A DNA stretch of 64,000 nt, from assembly GCA_024687745.1 (NCBI GenBank), contig JAILEM010000182.1, positions 1-64,000 of the forward strand, read 5' to 3'. Below the pieces are notes generated by a model that saw only the letters and a list, made by a program, of their open reading frames with translations, searched no databases and was not told the DNA's origin. This document shows positions 53,830 through 62,748 of this stretch, one piece after another (position 1 is the stretch's first letter; each line of letters starts with the position of its first letter). This DNA comes from Lachnospiraceae bacterium (GTDB lineage Bacteria > Bacillota > Clostridia > Lachnospirales > Lachnospiraceae). A program made the position numbers and the translations under genes.

Positions 53830-55851
53830 TTATAAACCAAATTTGCCAACTGTATTCTTAAGATTCTCAGTAATATCAAGTACTCCTTTTGCCCTTCCTG
53901 CTATATCTTCTCCTGATGCTCTAAGCTCCTGAGTAGAAGCACTTGCAGTCTGCATTGCTTCAAAAATACTCTCCTGAGTCCTTGTTATAGTAGACAAAGC
54001 ATCATTTACGGAAGAGATATCTCTTAAAGCTTCTTCTGTCTTGCCTGTCAGTATGGATGATACTTCCGAATAATATTCCGAATCTTCCTTATAGCTGTTC
54101 GACATATCCTCGAGTCTGTCATAGTCCTTAATAACAACCTCATCAAGGAATTCCAGGATCTTATTACTCTCATCTGATAGTGCATTTACTGCTGTTGTAA
54201 CCCTGTTTGTAAGATTCTTAACCTTGTCGATCTCATTTGATGTATCAGAGCTTAGCTGATTGATCTCTGTAGCAACAACAGCAAATCCTCTTCCTGCCTC
54301 ACCGGCTCTTGCTGCTTCAATACTTGCATTAAGAGCCAAAAGATTGGTCTGCCCTGCTATGCCCTGTATAGATTCACTTACCTTATCGATCTCTTCTATA
54401 ACCTTTGATTCTTTTATAGCTTTTTCAAGCGTTGCTCTGCTGTTCTTTATGGTAGCTACCGCATTACTCTTATTCTTTATAACAGTAGGAATGATACTAC
54501 TGAGCTTATTTTTGATCTCATCAGACCTTTCATACATATTTTTAGCTTCATCTGAGAGACTTGATATAGCTGAAGTAATTTCAGAAGCTGATTCTGAGAT
54601 ATTTTCAACCGATGTTGTTTGACTGTTTGTCTTTTCAGTAACATTTTCAATGGTATCAGAGACATCAACTATACTCATACTCATTTCTTTTATAAGATCC
54701 GTAGTTGAGTCCATATCACCCATTATAGTATCGGTTTTGCTTCTGGTCTCTTTAATCGTTCCTATGAAGCTGCTTTGCATCTCTTTAATTAGATAACTGA
54801 TCTCTTCAACTTCATTTGTAAACTTCTTGTCTCTTTTGTCTTTAATGATATTTGAATTGATAAAATCCTTCATATCATTTAATGGAGCAAGCTGCTTTTT
54901 GAGAAGCGCGGAAATAAACAACACGCTGATCACTATGATAACTACACCAAAGATTACAGGAATTAAAAGCATATTCCTTATCTTACCGCTGATTACGGAA
55001 CTATTCTCTGCAACCCCAAGTTTCCATCCGGTACTATCAACCGTTCCTATAGCAACATACTTACTATTACCATCATAATCAACAAATTTTTCTACTCCTG
55101 TTGCACCAAGATTTATCTTTACCTTGTCAGTTAAGACAGTACTTCCCTCTTCAGTGATCAGAAAATCAGTATTTGCATGATTAATGACCATCCCATCTGA
55201 CGTCGTTAAAAAGACAGATTCTGTATTCTTATTAGTTATTATGGAATTAAGCTTGTCAAGAACGGTTGTCGTATCGATATCAAACAGAATAACCGCCTCG
55301 TGTCCCTGTATTTCCACAAGTTTGGAAAGTGATACAACCACATTCCCGGTTATTACATCAATATATGGATCAGATAACGCAAAAGAATCATAACCGGCAG
55401 AAACAGCACTCTGATACCATGGTCTCTCTGTGGGATCTATGGGTATATCTGCCCCTGTGGATGTCCATGCAGCACCGATCTGATTCTCTCCCGTATCGGC
55501 ATTAACATGCTCATAATCATGATCATAGCAGATGTAATATTCCATTGCATCCGGATTACTGCCTTTATTTTCTGCTAAAACTGCTATTATTTCTTCGGGC
55601 TTTTCATATTCCATACCCTTGATCTGATTTTTAAGAGTCTCTGCGATCGCTGCCTGCTTTAAAATCCAATCGTCTATTATTTCTGCATTATCTTTTGCCT
55701 TTACCGATAACGCAGACTGAGCAGATGATAAAATACTGTTTTTCATCGAAAATCCAAGGATTACCAAAATTAGGACTATAGCTAATGTTACAAATACGAT
55801 CACGGACAATCTTACTTTGTTATTGATACTTCCCAATTTACTCTTATACAT
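53830..55851 (-). CDS. Methyl-accepting chemotaxis protein
   Basis: A 673-residue receptor with a membrane segment at about 12-35, an extracellular double-Cache domain (about 40-290; YHxD-type region with [14 protein letters not shown] and [17 protein letters not shown]), a second membrane segment (about 293-315), a linker and a cytoplasmic signalling domain (about 380-670). The hairpin tip contains [25 protein letters not shown]. It passes ligand binding to CheA/CheW and flagella. Cache domains commonly bind amino or organic acids. AAGGAG precedes the ATG. No che genes lie nearby. Confidence 0.93.
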   Translation of the reverse strand: MYKSKLGSINNKVRLSVIVFVTLAIVLILVILGFSMKNSILSSAQSALSVKAKDNAEIIDDWILKQAAIAETLKNQIKGMEYEKPEEIIAVLAENKGSNPDAMEYYICYDHDYEHVNADTGENQIGAAWTSTGADIPIDPTERPWYQSAVSAGYDSFALSDPYIDVITGNVVVSLSKLVEIQGHEAVILFDIDTTTVLDKLNSIITNKNTESVFLTTSDGMVINHANTDFLITEEGSTVLTDKVKINLGATGVEKFVDYDGNSKYVAIGTVDSTGWKLGVAENSSVISGKIRNMLLIPVIFGVVIIVISVLFISALLKKQLAPLNDMKDFINSNIIKDKRDKKFTNEVEEISYLIKEMQSSFIGTIKETRSKTDTIMGDMDSTTDLIKEMSMSIVDVSDTIENVTEKTNSQTTSVENISESASEITSAISSLSDEAKNMYERSDEIKNKLSSIIPTVIKNKSNAVATIKNSRATLEKAIKESKVIEEIDKVSESIQGIAGQTNLLALNASIEAARAGEAGRGFAVVATEINQLSSDTSNEIDKVKNLTNRVTTAVNALSDESNKILEFLDEVVIKDYDRLEDMSNSYKEDSEYYSEVSSILTGKTEEALRDISSVNDALSTITRTQESIFEAMQTASASTQELRASGEDIAGRAKGVLDITENLKNTVGKFGL

Positions 55852-56020
55852 GACTATCTCCTTTATAAAAAATTGATGATAGTCACTATCCCCTCAGACC
55901 ACCTGCAACTTCAATGATAAACTATAACGATTTCCACCTTTAATATAATATCACTCACATTTGAATTTTAAAAGAGTCATTATTATTTATTCTTCTCATA
56001 ATCTGATTATAAAGATATCT

Positions 56021-56983
56021 TTACTGTGCAAAAAGTCTGGCAGCTGCAGCCCAGGTATCTGCATTTCTTGAATAAATAGAACTGCTTTGGGACTGGCCTC
56101 TTATACCATAAGCAGATCCGCATTCAACGGTAATACCCGGCTTTTGCAGGCCCATAAGGATAAAATCACCAAAACCTCCGTAAGTTGTAGTACCTGAAGC
56201 ATTTGTACCTGATGTATTTACCATGGGATATCTGTTTATATTCTTAACCGTGGCTGCAAGAATTGTTGAAAGCGCAGAGGTTACAGATGAAGTAAGATCA
56301 TCATCATAATAAATAATATTGCCCTGCTGGTGATAATTTATATAACAGGAATAATCCCTTGCAGTAGCAAGCGACATAAGTGCAATTGTCTCCGGTTCGG
56401 AAGCAGGACTGTATCCTTTAAAATTTGCTGCCCCGGGAGCTGATGAACCCTTAGTCATTTCCCACCCTACAGGAAAATTACGATTCAGATCAATTCCGTT
56501 CGCATTGGCCTTCCATTCGGGAGCTGAACTCTGAGCTATCGTTACACCATCAGGATTTGCCATGGGAACTATATAAAAGCATGTAGAGGAGAGAACATCC
56601 TGGCAATTCCCTGCTGAAAACTGTCTGGCATAATATTCAACAGTTGCCATTGTTGTTTGGGAAACAATGTATTCTCTTCCATGAATAGATGCCTGTATCA
56701 TTATCGAATGCGGAGCCGCGGGATTTCCAAGTATTACAAGAGGAATGCTTCTTCCCTGGACAGTAGTTCCTATCGACCCGCTTGATACTATTCCGGGATA
56801 CAGCGCACAAAGCTCTGCAATATCCATATTCATTTCATCATATGTATATGTAGATGACATCTGAACGGTTGTCGGAGGCGTAGCCGCCTTTACAGGTATA
56901 GCTGTCGAAATTGATATAAATGCCATAGTTAGTATTGCAGATACTGCCTTCTTTTTGATCTTTTTAGTCATTTCTTTTTTCAC
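56021..56983 (-). CDS. Secreted M14-family zinc carboxypeptidase
   Basis: A 320-residue protein with a signal peptide (about 1-33) and an M14 peptidase domain (about 45-318). The zinc ligands are in IHGREY (HxxE) and INYHQQGN (His), and the catalytic Glu is probably in GITVECGSAYG; NGIDLNRNFPVGWE is the substrate-binding stretch. Proteins of this size in Firmicutes often cleave gamma-D-Glu-meso-diaminopimelate in the cell wall. The gene overlaps cdd by 4 nt (ATGA), so the two are translationally coupled, an unusual pair. Confidence 0.88.
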   Translation of the reverse strand: MKKEMTKKIKKKAVSAILTMAFISISTAIPVKAATPPTTVQMSSTYTYDEMNMDIAELCALYPGIVSSGSIGTTVQGRSIPLVILGNPAAPHSIMIQASIHGREYIVSQTTMATVEYYARQFSAGNCQDVLSSTCFYIVPMANPDGVTIAQSSAPEWKANANGIDLNRNFPVGWEMTKGSSAPGAANFKGYSPASEPETIALMSLATARDYSCYINYHQQGNIIYYDDDLTSSVTSALSTILAATVKNINRYPMVNTSGTNASGTTTYGGFGDFILMGLQKPGITVECGSAYGIRGQSQSSSIYSRNADTWAAAARLFAQ

Positions 56984-57435
56984 ACCTTTCTGATCTTTCC
57001 CTCATTTTTCAATGCCTTGGGGCCAAAGCTCTTAGGAAGAAGTTCATCCAGAGTCATTTCCTTATAATCCGTCTTTGATCTGGCAAAAATAACTCTCATT
57101 TTTTCTGGTTCACAGAATTCCCTCATTACCTGTCTGCATATTCCACAAGGAGAACAATAATCTATTATCGTATGATCCGGTCCACCTACTATGGCAATAG
57201 CAAGGATTTCCCTCTCGCCACAGGCAACTGCATGGAATATAGCATTTCTTTCGGCACATATTCCCGCCGGATAGGATGCATTCTCGACGTTGACGCCTGT
57301 ATAGATCTTCCCGGAATTCATAAGCACCGCCGCAGATACATTGAATCCGGAATATGGCGCATAAGAATATTTAAGATTTTCCATGGCTGTTTCTATCAAT
57401 TTCCCGCGATCGATATTATCTTCCAGAATATCCAT
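56980..57435 (-). CDS. cdd: Cytidine deaminase
   Basis: A 151-residue protein with the zinc motifs CAERNAIFHAV and PCGICRQV, and VENASYPAGICAE for substrate binding: cytidine/deoxycytidine deaminase of pyrimidine salvage. The C-terminus (KTDYKEMTLDELLPKSFGP) is the usual end. I chose ATG 57435; the track's TTG at 57480 would lie at about +2 of the transcript predicted from the promoter and cannot have a ribosome site. Confidence 0.93.
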   Translation of the reverse strand: MDILEDNIDRGKLIETAMENLKYSYAPYSGFNVSAAVLMNSGKIYTGVNVENASYPAGICAERNAIFHAVACGEREILAIAIVGGPDHTIIDYCSPCGICRQVMREFCEPEKMRVIFARSKTDYKEMTLDELLPKSFGPKALKNEGKIRKV

Positions 57436-57488
57436 ATGGAATCTAGCCCTCTTTCCATTGAATTTAGTATTTATTATCAACGAATAAA

Positions 57489-57517
57489 ATTATATCATTA
57501 TATTTTTAATATCACAA
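57489..57517 (-). promoter_or_regulatory. Promoter of cdd and the M14 peptidase
   Basis: On the minus strand TTGTGA, a 17-bp spacer and TATAAT. Transcription should start near 57482, giving a leader of about 47 nt before the ATG at 57435. Confidence 0.65.
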
Positions 57518-57647
57518 TATCACTTGCACACATGTACGGTCACTTCATATTATCTAAACCGTATCTGCACCTGATCATATCTTATATGTGTCGGAAGTAT
57601 ATTCTCAATATCCATATTAAATATGAAAGAATTCGTAATTTAACCGT

Positions 57648-57676
57648 TTGACTATTTTATTGTTTTGCAATAATAT
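57648..57676 (+). promoter_or_regulatory. Promoter of the malic enzyme gene
   Basis: TTGACT (57648-57653), a 17-bp spacer and TAATAT (57671-57676), about 85 bp before the ATG. Confidence 0.65.
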
Positions 57677-57760
57677 GTTACAAGGTCTTTATAACAGCTG
57701 ATCCGATCATATTCAGTGATTATTTATTCATTATAAAAATATCAACAGGAGGCACCCGAT

Positions 57761-58933
57761 ATGAACTATGCAGAAGAATCATTAAGATTACATGAAGAAT
57801 GGAAAGGAAAGATAGAAATGATCTCCCGCGTTCCGGTAAAAAATAAGGAAGATCTTTCCCTTGCATATACCCCCGGAGTTGCCCAGCCCTGTCTCGAAAT
57901 ACAAAAGGATATAAATAAGTCATATGACCTTACAAGACGCCACAATCTCTGCGCAGTGATTACTGATGGAACTGCAGTTCTCGGACTCGGGGACATCGGT
58001 CCTGAAGCAGGAATGCCCGTTATGGAGGGAAAATGTGTCCTTTTCAAATCTTTTGGTGATGTAGATGCCATTCCTTTATGTGTAAAAAGTAAAGATGTTG
58101 ATGAATTTGTCAATACAGTAGCACTGATCTCAGGCTCCTTTGGCGGAATAAATCTTGAGGACATATCAGCTCCACGTTGTTTTGAAATAGAAAAGAAGCT
58201 TAAGGAACGTACAGATATTCCCATCTTCCATGACGATCAGCATGGAACAGCCGTCATAACCCTTGCCGGACTCACAAATGCTCTTAAGGTAGTAGGGAAG
58301 AAAAAGGAAGATGTAAAAATAGTTACATCAGGAGCAGGTGCAGCTGCAATAGCTATTGTTAAGCTTCTATTATCGGCAGGCTTTAAAAATATAACGATGT
58401 GTGACAGAAAAGGTGCCATATATGAAGGAAGAGATGGTCTTAACTGGATAAAAGAAGAGATGTCTAAGGTAACAAACCTTGAAAAGAAACCAGGAAGCAT
58501 AGGAGATGTATTGGCCGGTGCCGATATATTTATCGGTGTTTCAGCTCCCGGCACTGTAACTACTGAAATGATAAAGACCATGAATAAGGATGCTATCATC
58601 TTTGCATGCGCAAATCCTACTCCGGAAATCTTTCCTGATGACGCAAAAGCAGGTGGTGCTGCTGTTATAGCTACCGGTCGCAGCGATTTTCCTAATCAGA
58701 TAAACAATGTTCTTGCCTTTCCCGGAATCTTCAGGGGTGCCTTTGATGTAAGGGCAAAAGACATAAATGAAGAAATGAAAATGGCTGCAGCTAAGGCTCT
58801 TGCAGATCTTATTCCTGAAAACGAACTCAGTCCTGACTATATCATACCCTTTGCCTTTGATCCAAAGGTTGGACCTGCAGTAGCCAAGGCCGTAGCAAAA
58901 GCAGCCAGAGATAGTAAGGTAGCTAGAATATAA
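57761..58933 (+). CDS. NAD(P)-dependent malic enzyme
   Basis: A 390-residue malic enzyme of the short bacterial type: YTPGVAQPCLEI, GLGDIGPEAGMPVMEGKCVLFKSFGDVDAIPLC and FHDDQHGTAVITLAG for malate and metal binding, then a Rossmann domain with IVTSGAGAAAIAIVKLL and a conserved CANPTPEIFPDDA. It converts malate to pyruvate and CO2 with reduction of NAD(P), linking C4 acids to fermentation. The full length matches the family. CAGGAGG precedes the ATG; it is a single gene with its own promoter. Confidence 0.94.
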   Translation: MNYAEESLRLHEEWKGKIEMISRVPVKNKEDLSLAYTPGVAQPCLEIQKDINKSYDLTRRHNLCAVITDGTAVLGLGDIGPEAGMPVMEGKCVLFKSFGDVDAIPLCVKSKDVDEFVNTVALISGSFGGINLEDISAPRCFEIEKKLKERTDIPIFHDDQHGTAVITLAGLTNALKVVGKKKEDVKIVTSGAGAAAIAIVKLLLSAGFKNITMCDRKGAIYEGRDGLNWIKEEMSKVTNLEKKPGSIGDVLAGADIFIGVSAPGTVTTEMIKTMNKDAIIFACANPTPEIFPDDAKAGGAAVIATGRSDFPNQINNVLAFPGIFRGAFDVRAKDINEEMKMAAAKALADLIPENELSPDYIIPFAFDPKVGPAVAKAVAKAARDSKVARI

Positions 58934-58945
58934 GATATCATTTTT

Positions 58946-59683
58946 TTAAATATATTTGAAAGAATCTAAAAATTTCCTTAAACGTTCTGTTTTAGGACTT
59001 TCAAAGAATTTAATCGGGCTTCCTTCTTCAACAATACGGCCTGCATCGATAAATACCATTCGATCCGCAACAGCTCTGGCAAAGGATAGCTCATGTGTTA
59101 CAATTACCATTGTCCTTCCTTCTTTTGCAAGATTTATTACAACATCCAATACCTCCTTAACCATCTCCGGGTCAAGTGCTGCAGTGATTTCATCCAGGAG
59201 CAGAATCTCAGGATGCATCATAAGCGCTCTTACAATGGCTACTCTCTGTTTCTGACCGCCCGATAGCTGGCGGGGATAGTTATCTTTTTTTGTTAATAAT
59301 CCTACGCGGTCCAACAATGCTAAAGCCTCTTCTTCTGCTTCTTTTTTCTTTATCTTCTTTACCATTATCGGTGCAAGAGTCATATTCTGAAGAACCGTCT
59401 TATGGGGAAACAGTTCATAGCTTTGAAAAACCATTCCGATCTTTTCCCTTATCTCATTTAGTTTTCCTTTAAACGGATTAATCACTTCTCCATCCAATTT
59501 AACCATACCTTCCTGAATCTTTTCAAAAGCATTTATACAACGAAGCAAAGTGCTCTTTCCACAACCGGATGGTCCGACAATCACAACTACTTCTCCTCTG
59601 CTTACATCCAGATTTATCTGATTTAAAACTGTAAGATCATCATATGATTTTGTTAAATTTCTGATGCTTAATATCTCATCCAT
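58946..59683 (-). CDS. Polar amino-acid ABC transporter ATPase (GlnQ-type)
   Basis: A 245-residue ATPase with Walker A GPSGCGKST, signature LSGGQKQRVAIVRALMMHPE, Walker B ILLLDEITAALDP and the switch His in VIVTHELSFARAVADR. The length is normal for the PAAT group once the start is set to ATG 59683 (GGGAGAAT upstream); the track start adds 35 unlikely residues. It lies 1 bp after the second permease gene and powers those two permeases. Last gene of the amino-acid uptake operon. Confidence 0.93.
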   Translation of the reverse strand: MDEILSIRNLTKSYDDLTVLNQINLDVSRGEVVVIVGPSGCGKSTLLRCINAFEKIQEGMVKLDGEVINPFKGKLNEIREKIGMVFQSYELFPHKTVLQNMTLAPIMVKKIKKKEAEEEALALLDRVGLLTKKDNYPRQLSGGQKQRVAIVRALMMHPEILLLDEITAALDPEMVKEVLDVVINLAKEGRTMVIVTHELSFARAVADRMVFIDAGRIVEEGSPIKFFESPKTERLRKFLDSFKYI

Positions 59684-59684
59684 A

Positions 59685-60353
59685 CTAATTCTCCCACTTC
59701 TTCTCAAGATATTTAGAGAAGATACTAATTGGCCAGCAGGCAAAAAAATATAATGCAAATATTGTGGCAAAAATTCCAAAAGCCGCATTAGGTGAACTTT
59801 TTCTGTTTGCTTCTACTATCTGTTGTCCCACTTTTAAAACTTCCACAATACCTATCATCATTACAAGACTTGTTGTTTTAATCATCCTGGTAACCAGATT
59901 GATCGAAAGAGGCAGCATTCTTCTGATGATCTGAGGGATGATAACATGAATATATGTCTGACGTACACTCATTCCCAATGAATAACTGCTTTCATACTGA
60001 ATGGTCGGAATACCGTTCAATGCTCCTCTTATCAAATCTGACATTTCTGCTGTTCCCCATAAAGTAAACACTATGATTGAAGCTGTTTCGGCAGATATAT
60101 TAACTCCAATTGCCTTGGTTGTCCCAAAATATACCAGAAACAACAAAACCATTTGAGGCATGATACGAATAAACTCCAAATATAATTTACCTGTGATATT
60201 GATCACAGGTTTCTTCAATGTCATAAGACTGCCGATGATCACTCCAAATACAATACTTAACATCACAGATATCATACTGATCCTTAGTGCAACTAATATT
60301 CCTGTAAACAACCTTATAAGATTACTTCCCTTTAATAAAACTTCAAATCCCAT
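59685..60353 (-). CDS. Polar amino-acid ABC permease
   Basis: A 222-residue permease of the HisM/GlnP group with about five transmembrane segments and the motif GIPTIQYESSYSLGMSVRQTYIHVIIPQIIRR, the coupling loop to the ATPase. It pairs with the upstream permease to form a heterodimer. The gap to that gene is 2 bp and to the ATPase gene 1 bp. GGAG lies 7 nt before the ATG. Confidence 0.92.
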   Translation of the reverse strand: MGFEVLLKGSNLIRLFTGILVALRISMISVMLSIVFGVIIGSLMTLKKPVINITGKLYLEFIRIMPQMVLLFLVYFGTTKAIGVNISAETASIIVFTLWGTAEMSDLIRGALNGIPTIQYESSYSLGMSVRQTYIHVIIPQIIRRMLPLSINLVTRMIKTTSLVMMIGIVEVLKVGQQIVEANRKSSPNAAFGIFATIFALYFFACWPISIFSKYLEKKWEN

Positions 60354-60355
60354 AT

Positions 60356-61015
60356 TTATGCTCCAAACATTTTATAATGAACTCTTCCCTCAATCACATT
60401 TCCTATAAGTGATACCGGAAGAAGCATTATGATATAAAAAACAACCAGCAGAAACAATGCCTCAGTGGTATTGTAATAAAGACCGATCAGATCCTTTGCC
60501 GTAAACATAAGATCCATCAGACTGATAGCAGAAAATACACTTGTTTCCTTTAACAGAAATATTACATTTGCAACTATTGCAGGTATGCTTAATGAAAAGG
60601 CTTCAGGAAATATCACATGAAAAAACATCTGTTTCCTTGTCATTCCCAGGGCCAATGCGCTTTCTCTCTGAGATTCAGATACTGCATCCATACCACTTCT
60701 TATCCCTTCCGCCATATAGCTTCCTCCCAAAAGTCCGATTCCCATAACACCACAGACTTCTGAAGTAATTGATATTCCCAGTTTGGGTAAACCAAAATAA
60801 AAAAAGAACAGCTGTACAAGTAAAGGAGTATTACGAAAGATCTCAATATATACGCGGAAAAACTGTGACATTATGGGGATTTTAAAATGTATGGAAAATG
60901 CTGAGATTATCCCCAGAATAAATGCTATCAGAATCCCAGTACAACCTATAATAACAGTAAGTTTAAATGCATCCAAATACCTCGGAAAATATGAGATTAA
61001 TATTTCCAGATCCAT
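60356..61015 (-). CDS. Polar amino-acid ABC permease
   Basis: A 219-residue permease of the HisM/GlnP group with about five transmembrane segments and the coupling loop SESQRESALALGMTRKQMFFHVIFPEAF. It follows the metI-like gene by 2 bp and precedes its partner permease by 2 bp, so a MetNI system and this PAAT system are made from one message. Confidence 0.92.
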   Translation of the reverse strand: MDLEILISYFPRYLDAFKLTVIIGCTGILIAFILGIISAFSIHFKIPIMSQFFRVYIEIFRNTPLLVQLFFFYFGLPKLGISITSEVCGVMGIGLLGGSYMAEGIRSGMDAVSESQRESALALGMTRKQMFFHVIFPEAFSLSIPAIVANVIFLLKETSVFSAISLMDLMFTAKDLIGLYYNTTEALFLLVVFYIIMLLPVSLIGNVIEGRVHYKMFGA

Positions 61016-61017
61016 AC

Positions 61018-61686
61018 TTAATTCCCTTTTCTCTTTCTTCGATCCAAACCGGTTGCGATCCTTGTTCCAATCATTTGAATGATCTGGAATATGACGATCA
61101 GAAGTAGAACCGTAGTGATCATAATATCTGTCTGCCAGCGATAATATCCATATCTAACTGCTATGTCTCCGAGTCCTCCCCCTCCAACTGTCCCAGACAT
61201 GGCAGAGTATCCAAGCAGGATTCCTGTCGTGATAGTAAAACCGGCGATCAAAGATGTTCTCGCCTCTAATAAAAGAACCTTTGTAATAATCTGCATATTA
61301 CTTGCTCCCATTGCCCTGGCAGCTTCTATCACTCCGGTATCCACCTCATTTAATGCTGCCTCAACAACTCTGGCAATATAGGGCGCTGCACAGATCACCA
61401 AAGGAACTATTGTAGCTGTAGAACCATAACTTTTTCCCACTATCAATCTTGTAAATGGTATCAGCAAAATCAACAGTATCAAAAACGGGATGCTTCGAAT
61501 GATATTGCATATAAAATCTCCCACCCTGTATATAAAACTGTTAGGACACAGTCCGTTTTTTGCAGTCACATACAACACGATCCCCAATGGAAGCCCTACT
61601 GCGTATCCGATCAAAACAGATCCTAACGTCATATACAGAGTATCTTTGATCCCTTCCGCCAGCATATTTATAATCTGTTCATTCAT
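61018..61686 (-). CDS. metI: Methionine ABC permease
   Basis: A 222-residue permease with five transmembrane segments typical of MetI: IKDTLYMTLGSVLIGYAVGLPLGI, NIIRSIPFLILLILLIPFTRLIVG and the coupling loop EVDTGVIEAARAMGASNMQIITKVLLLEA. Forms the D-/L-methionine importer with MetN and the MetQ-like binding domain encoded upstream. The start overlaps metN by 8 nt. Confidence 0.93.
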   Translation of the reverse strand: MNEQIINMLAEGIKDTLYMTLGSVLIGYAVGLPLGIVLYVTAKNGLCPNSFIYRVGDFICNIIRSIPFLILLILLIPFTRLIVGKSYGSTATIVPLVICAAPYIARVVEAALNEVDTGVIEAARAMGASNMQIITKVLLLEARTSLIAGFTITTGILLGYSAMSGTVGGGGLGDIAVRYGYYRWQTDIMITTVLLLIVIFQIIQMIGTRIATGLDRRKRKGN

Positions 61687-62692
61687 TCTTTGGTCCCTCC
61701 GATACGATTACTCCTGTTTCTTTTAAATAATCAATAATCTCATCCGAATTTTCAGAGCCGGAAGGAAGGCCCAGGATCATTTCTCCCACAGCCTTTCCTC
61801 CTATATTCTGAGTGTCTGCTTTTAAAATATTAATAGGTCGTCCCACTTTTAAAATAGCGTTAGCCAAAACAGGCTCATATGCAGAATTATCCTTAAAAAC
61901 AATACGGATCGTGCTTTGTGTATTCAGTTGTTTTACAGGTGTATAACGTATATCCTTTCCTGAGATCAGTTCTTTGGCGGCATCTGTCTTAGGAGATTCA
62001 AAGATTTCTTCTACTAAGCCTGACTCAACCAGTTTTCCCCCATCGATAATGGCAACCTTATCACAGATTTCAGTCACAACGGACATTTGATGAGTAATTA
62101 TAACAATTGTGATACCCAATGTTTCATTGATCTCTTTTAATAATCTTAGGATTGCCGTAGTAGTCTGTGGATCCAGGGCACTAGTTGCTTCATCACAGAG
62201 CAATATTCTGGGATTTGTTGCCAATGCTCTTGCAATTGCAACTCTTTGCTTCTGACCACCCGATAGTTGAGACGGATAAGCTTTCTCCTTGTCCTCAAGC
62301 TTTACAATTTTCAATAGATCACGTGCTCTGGCTTTTGCTTCTTTTCTTTTCATTCCTATAAGTTCCAGTGGAAAACAAATATTTCCCATAACATTCCTTT
62401 GCTCAAGGAGATTGAACCCCTGAAAGATCATTCCTATCTGAGAACGCTTCTTTCTAAGCTCCTTTTCTTTGAGTCCTGATAAATTGATACCATCTATCAA
62501 TACGCTGCCCTCAGTTGGCTTTTCAAGATAGTTTATCGAACGGACAAGGGTACTCTTTCCGGCTCCCGACATTCCGATAATACCGTAAATATCACCTTTT
62601 TCTATATATAGACTGATATTTTCAAGAGCTATTACTGTATTCCCTTCTACTTCAAATTTTTTTGTAAGATTTTTTATTTCTATAATATTCAT
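61679..62692 (-). CDS. metN: Methionine ABC transporter ATPase
   Basis: A 337-residue ATPase: Walker A GMSGAGKSTLVRSINYLEKP, signature LSGGQKQRVAIARALATNP, Walker B ILLCDEATSALDP, and a C-terminal NIL regulatory domain (about 255-335; STIRIVFKDNSAYEP) that in MetN binds methionine to inhibit transport. ATG 62692 follows GGAGC; the track start at 62734 would lie in the intercistronic hairpin. The gene ends within metI. Confidence 0.93.
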   Translation of the reverse strand: MNIIEIKNLTKKFEVEGNTVIALENISLYIEKGDIYGIIGMSGAGKSTLVRSINYLEKPTEGSVLIDGINLSGLKEKELRKKRSQIGMIFQGFNLLEQRNVMGNICFPLELIGMKRKEAKARARDLLKIVKLEDKEKAYPSQLSGGQKQRVAIARALATNPRILLCDEATSALDPQTTTAILRLLKEINETLGITIVIITHQMSVVTEICDKVAIIDGGKLVESGLVEEIFESPKTDAAKELISGKDIRYTPVKQLNTQSTIRIVFKDNSAYEPVLANAILKVGRPINILKADTQNIGGKAVGEMILGLPSGSENSDEIIDYLKETGVIVSEGPKNE

Positions 62693-62710
62693 CTTTGCTC
62701 CATCTAAAGC

Positions 62711-62732
62711 GGGAGAGCTATATCGCTCTCCC
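62711..62732 (-). promoter_or_regulatory. Intercistronic hairpin between binding protein and metN
   Basis: A perfect 8-bp stem GGGAGAGC / GCTCTCCC with a 6-nt loop, 17 bp past the binding-protein stop and 19 bp before metN. No T run follows in the transcription direction, so it probably stabilises or attenuates the message to favour the binding protein. Confidence 0.55.
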
Positions 62733-62748
62733 ACCCGTCTTACCTATA

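Larger units (their letters stand above)
57436..57760. other. Divergent intergenic region with two promoters
   Basis: About 325 bases between cdd and the malic enzyme gene. It holds one good promoter for each gene (57489-57517 minus, 57648-57676 plus). No other gene is seen; the track ORF at 57172-57651 is a shadow. Confidence 0.6.

Noticed and set aside
57172-57651. 159-residue plus-strand ORF over cdd and its promoter
   Set aside because: It lies opposite a well-conserved cytidine deaminase and runs through two good promoters; no family resemblance.
62693-62748. Riboswitch or T-box before metN
   Set aside because: The gap is only 56 bp and contains a single hairpin inside the operon; there is no room for an aptamer. 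A leader could exist upstream of the window's end.
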